Shown one piece after another: positions 61,569 through 64,000 of a stretch of 64,000 nt of DNA. This DNA comes from Rhizobium phaseoli. Its GTDB lineage: Bacteria > Pseudomonadota > Alphaproteobacteria > Rhizobiales > Rhizobiaceae. Position numbers and translations under genes: made by a program. Positions within the stretch are counted from its first letter, which is position 1. Every line of letters starts with the position of its first letter. Location of the stretch: contig NZ_ML133569.1 of the NCBI RefSeq assembly GCF_003985125.1, forward strand, positions 186,001 to 250,000. The letters are read 5' to 3'. The notes beneath the pieces are model-generated. The model was given only the letters and a program-made list of their open reading frames with translations. It did not search any database and was not told the DNA's origin.

Positions 61569-62387
61569 ATGGCGAAGAAGATCGACGAAGAAGCCCTTGC
61601 CGAGGCCTATAACCGCGCGCTGGCGCTGGAAAAGGCCGGTGATATCGACGCGGCCGTGGCGGCCTATGAGGAAGTTTTGGCGATCGATCCAGATGACCAC
61701 GGCGGAGCCGCCGTGCGCATCGCCGCGATGGGCCGCGGTGAAACGCCGGCCAAGGCGCCCGACGCCTATGTCGAGACCCTGTTCGATCAGCATGCCGAGG
61801 TGTTCGAGGATGTTCTCGTCGAGCAGCTTGGCTATCACGTGCCGATGCTGGTGCGCCAGCGCCTGCAGCAGCTGAAGCTCGGACCGTTCAAGCGGCTGCT
61901 CGATCTCGGCTGCGGCACGGGTCTGACCGGCGGCGCCCTGCGCGACCTCTGTGAAGATATGACCGGCATCGACATATCGGAGAAGATGGTCGAGATTGCC
62001 CATGAGAAGGATCTTTATGAGACGCTTTTCGTCGCCGAGGTCGAGGATTTCCTCGAGGACAATGACGAGGAAGCCTTCGACATCATCGCCGCCACCGATG
62101 TGCTGCCCTATCTCGGCGCGCTCGAGCCGCTGTTCTTCGGGGCCGCCGAGAACCTGACGCCGGGCGGCCTGTTCGTCTTCTCCTCCGAAACCCTGCCGGC
62201 AGAAATTCTCGCCGGCCGCGCCTTCATGGTCGGACCGCACCAGCGCTTCGCCCACGCCGACGGCTATGTGAGGGAGCGGCTGACCGCCACCGGTTTCGAG
62301 CTTGTCGAGATATCCGATATCAACGTGCGCATGGAAGAGGGACAGCCGACGCCCGGCCATCTGGTGATCGCCAAATATATCGGCTGA
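61569..62387 (+). CDS. TPR-containing SAM-dependent methyltransferase
   Basis: A 272-residue protein. The N-terminal segment AYNRALALEKAGDIDAAVAA then YEEVLAIDPDD is a TPR repeat. The methyltransferase follows: motif I LLDLGCGTGLTGGAL, an acidic GIDISEKMVEIA, FDIIAATDVLPYLG and LTPGGLFVFSSET (post-II). The target is unknown; similar proteins methylate small molecules or proteins. It stands alone on the plus strand. Confidence 0.87.
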   Translation: MAKKIDEEALAEAYNRALALEKAGDIDAAVAAYEEVLAIDPDDHGGAAVRIAAMGRGETPAKAPDAYVETLFDQHAEVFEDVLVEQLGYHVPMLVRQRLQQLKLGPFKRLLDLGCGTGLTGGALRDLCEDMTGIDISEKMVEIAHEKDLYETLFVAEVEDFLEDNDEEAFDIIAATDVLPYLGALEPLFFGAAENLTPGGLFVFSSETLPAEILAGRAFMVGPHQRFAHADGYVRERLTATGFELVEISDINVRMEEGQPTPGHLVIAKYIG

Positions 62388-62491
62388 CGAGAATAGTTGC
62401 GCGATCGGCGAACTATCGGTTGCCGAAGTCTTGCGAACCTGATACTTAGTCAGCTGGTAAAGTTTTCCACCACACAGGAAAGGGTCGCCGC

Positions 62492-63178
62492 ATGTCGCTC
62501 GTGTTTTATGGGCATCCGCTTGCCTCCTTCTGCCATAAGGTGCTGATCGCGCTTTACGAAAACGGCACGCCCTTCGAAAACCGGATCGTCGATCTATCCG
62601 ACGAGACTTCACGTTCTGATCTCTTCCGGTTCTGGCCAATCGGCAAGATGCCGCTGCTGCGTGATGAGGCCCGCGACAGCACCATTCCCGAAACCTCGAT
62701 CATCATTGAATATCTCGACCATTATTATCCCGGTCCCGCCGCCCTGCTGCCGCTGGAGATCGACCGGGCGTTGCAGGTCCGTCTCTGGGACCGCTTCTTC
62801 GATCACTATGTTCAGGCGCCGATGCAGACGCTGGTCAGCAATCGCCGACGTCCCGAAGGCAAGGCGGACGAAATCGAGATGGCCGCGTCGCGGGCGACGC
62901 TGGCCACGGCCTACACAATGATCGAAAAGCAGCTGGGCGACAGCCCATGGATCACGGGCGGGGCCTTCACTATGGCCGATTGCGCCGCCGCCCCCTCTCT
63001 CTTCTATGCGGAGACGCTGGTCCCCTTTTCACCCGAGCAGCCGCGACTGCGCGCCTATTATGAGCGGCTGCTGACGCGTCCGTCCTTCGCCAGGGCATTG
63101 GAAGAGGCCCGCCCCTATTTCAAATTCTACCCCTACCATGACAGGCTGCCTGCCCGCTTCCGGGATGCAGCGGAATGA
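62492..63178 (+). CDS. glutathione S-transferase family protein
   Basis: A 228-residue GST. N-terminal LVFYGHPLASFCHKVLIALY resembles the beta/omega-like active-site loop with Ser-Phe-Cys, then IGKMPLLRDEA with cis-Pro and SIIIEYLDHYY. The C-terminal domain ends ARPYFKFYPYHDRLP. First gene of an ATGA-linked three-gene operon with ArsR and SRPBCC genes, a common detoxification-type set. Confidence 0.88.
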   Translation: MSLVFYGHPLASFCHKVLIALYENGTPFENRIVDLSDETSRSDLFRFWPIGKMPLLRDEARDSTIPETSIIIEYLDHYYPGPAALLPLEIDRALQVRLWDRFFDHYVQAPMQTLVSNRRRPEGKADEIEMAASRATLATAYTMIEKQLGDSPWITGGAFTMADCAAAPSLFYAETLVPFSPEQPRLRAYYERLLTRPSFARALEEARPYFKFYPYHDRLPARFRDAAE

Positions 63179-63516
63179 TCGACGGCCAGGTGGATCTCGA
63201 CCGCATGTTTCATGCGCTTTCCGACCGCAGCCGCCGCGGCATGATCGACCGCCTCGGCCGCGGCCCGGCCTCCGTCACCGAGCTGGCGGCGCCGCTCTCG
63301 GTCGCGCTGCCGACGGTGCTGAAACATCTGCAGGTGTTGGAAAGCAGCGGCCTCGTACTCTCCGAAAAATCCGGCCGGGTGCGCACCTACCGCCTGCAGC
63401 AGGATGCGCTTGCCGCCGTCGAGCGCTGGGTGGAACAGCGGAAAACCCGCTGGACCACCGCCTTCGACAGGCTGGATCAACTTCTCGCCGACGAGCCGGA
63501 GACCCTTCCCGAATGA
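63175..63516 (+). CDS. ArsR-family transcriptional regulator
   Basis: A 113-residue winged helix: MFHALSDRSRRGMIDRLGRG, SVTELAAPLSVALPTVLKHL (recognition helix), SGRVRTYRLQ wing. No metal-binding CxC motif, so it is a non-metal ArsR as often paired with SRPBCC proteins. Start overlaps the GST stop by 4 bases. Confidence 0.9.
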   Translation: MIDGQVDLDRMFHALSDRSRRGMIDRLGRGPASVTELAAPLSVALPTVLKHLQVLESSGLVLSEKSGRVRTYRLQQDALAAVERWVEQRKTRWTTAFDRLDQLLADEPETLPE

Positions 63517-63989
63517 CGACACGCTCCGCAGAACACACCACCTTCGTCATCGAACGCCACCTCAAGGCGCCCGTCGCCCGGGTCTTCCGCGCCTGGTCGG
63601 CGCCGGAAGCCAAGCGTCAATGGTTCGCCTGCCACGGCGATTGGGTGCCGCTGGAATACGCCCTGGATTTCCGTCCCGGCGGGTTGGAGAGGAATTATGT
63701 TGCCGACACGGACGGGCTCCTGCATGCCTTTGACGCCCATTACATCGACATCGTGCCCGATGCGCGGATCATCTACGCTTATGAGATGAAGCTCGGCGAA
63801 GCCCGCATCTCGGTCTCTCTCGCCACCGTCGCCTTCGAGGCCGAACCCGGCGGCACAAAGATGGTCTTTACCGAACAAGCGGTGTTCCTCGACGGCTATG
63901 CCGACAACGGCGCCCGTCTTCAGGGCACCGAAATCGGCCTCGACAATCTCGAACTCTTTCTCGAGCGCGAGACAAGCCCGATCCACTAA
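63513..63989 (+). CDS. SRPBCC / AHSA1-like protein
   Basis: A 158-residue START-like domain of the activator-of-Hsp90-homologue type: FVIERHLKAPVARVFRAW, SAPEAKRQWFACHGDW, and GTKMVFTEQAVFLDGY. It binds small hydrophobic ligands in related proteins. ATG at 63513 overlaps the ArsR stop (ATGA). The ArsR-SRPBCC pairing suggests regulation of this operon by its ligand. Last gene in the window. Confidence 0.9.
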   Translation: MTTRSAEHTTFVIERHLKAPVARVFRAWSAPEAKRQWFACHGDWVPLEYALDFRPGGLERNYVADTDGLLHAFDAHYIDIVPDARIIYAYEMKLGEARISVSLATVAFEAEPGGTKMVFTEQAVFLDGYADNGARLQGTEIGLDNLELFLERETSPIH

Positions 63990-64000
63990 TACATGTCGCC

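Overview
The window is chromosomal DNA from an alphaproteobacterium of the Rhizobiales, most likely a fast-growing Rhizobium of the R. leguminosarum/R. etli group. The basis is high GC in core genes, rhizobial-type intergenic palindromes, a class II DAHP synthase, a RirA-type iron box (TGA-N9-TCA), Usg, RpiA and LtrA homologues, and genes packed on both strands. No rRNA, tRNA, CRISPR array or intact insertion sequence was seen.

Layout. 0-12 kb is mainly housekeeping: the end of an ABC exporter, DAHP synthase, a TadG-like vWA protein, glutathione reductase, acylphosphatase, RpiA, phosphoglycolate phosphatase, a YcbB-type L,D-transpeptidase and class II fumarase. At 13-15.2 kb an AT-richer accessory pair (acyltransferase and a VCBS-repeat protein) lies between FumC and a class I fumarase. 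17-24 kb carries a diguanylate cyclase, a MarR/hydrolase divergon, LtrA, a DUF971 protein and MoaA. 24-28 kb is an iron-boxed FecBCD-type importer divergent from a methyltransferase. 28-38 kb is a catabolic locus: SorC regulator, FGGY kinase, split transketolase, a CUT2 sugar ABC importer, two short-chain dehydrogenases and a decayed triosephosphate-isomerase-like gene. 38-45 kb holds a third dehydrogenase, an EamA exporter, MobA/MobB, and a KaiC-like ATPase translationally linked to a hybrid histidine kinase. 45-49 kb has a LysR/cupin/aldo-keto reductase divergon, a zeta-type GST and Ohr. 49-55 kb is a two-component system beside two exported alpha/beta hydrolases and a DipZ-like thiol-redox protein. 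55-64 kb has a long K/E/P/A-rich OmpA protein, a polar amino acid importer without a neighbouring ATPase, Usg, DUF2270, a TPR-methyltransferase and a GST/ArsR/SRPBCC operon.

How the genes work together. The most system-like region is 28-38 kb. Its genes are divergently arranged around one intergenic region, and the same operator architecture (GTGAAT-N4-ATTCAC) occurs next to the regulator gene and twice in the central promoter region. This suggests import of a sugar or polyol, oxidation to a ketose, phosphorylation, and a transketolase step feeding the pentose phosphate pathway. The gene set resembles both erythritol/threitol loci and the apulose-4-phosphate transketolase route, but the substrate cannot be read from sequence. 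Other regulatory signals worth testing are an iron box before the FecBCD operon, paired GATACA repeats between the exported hydrolase and DipZ genes, a 25/24-bp tandem repeat before the KaiC operon, and a TGTTCA-N4-TGAACA operator in the MarR divergon.

Limits. Assignments come from reading motifs and translations by eye. No database search, promoter mapping or structure prediction was run. Start codons were moved from the longest open frame where a ribosome-binding site or known domain boundary argued for it.
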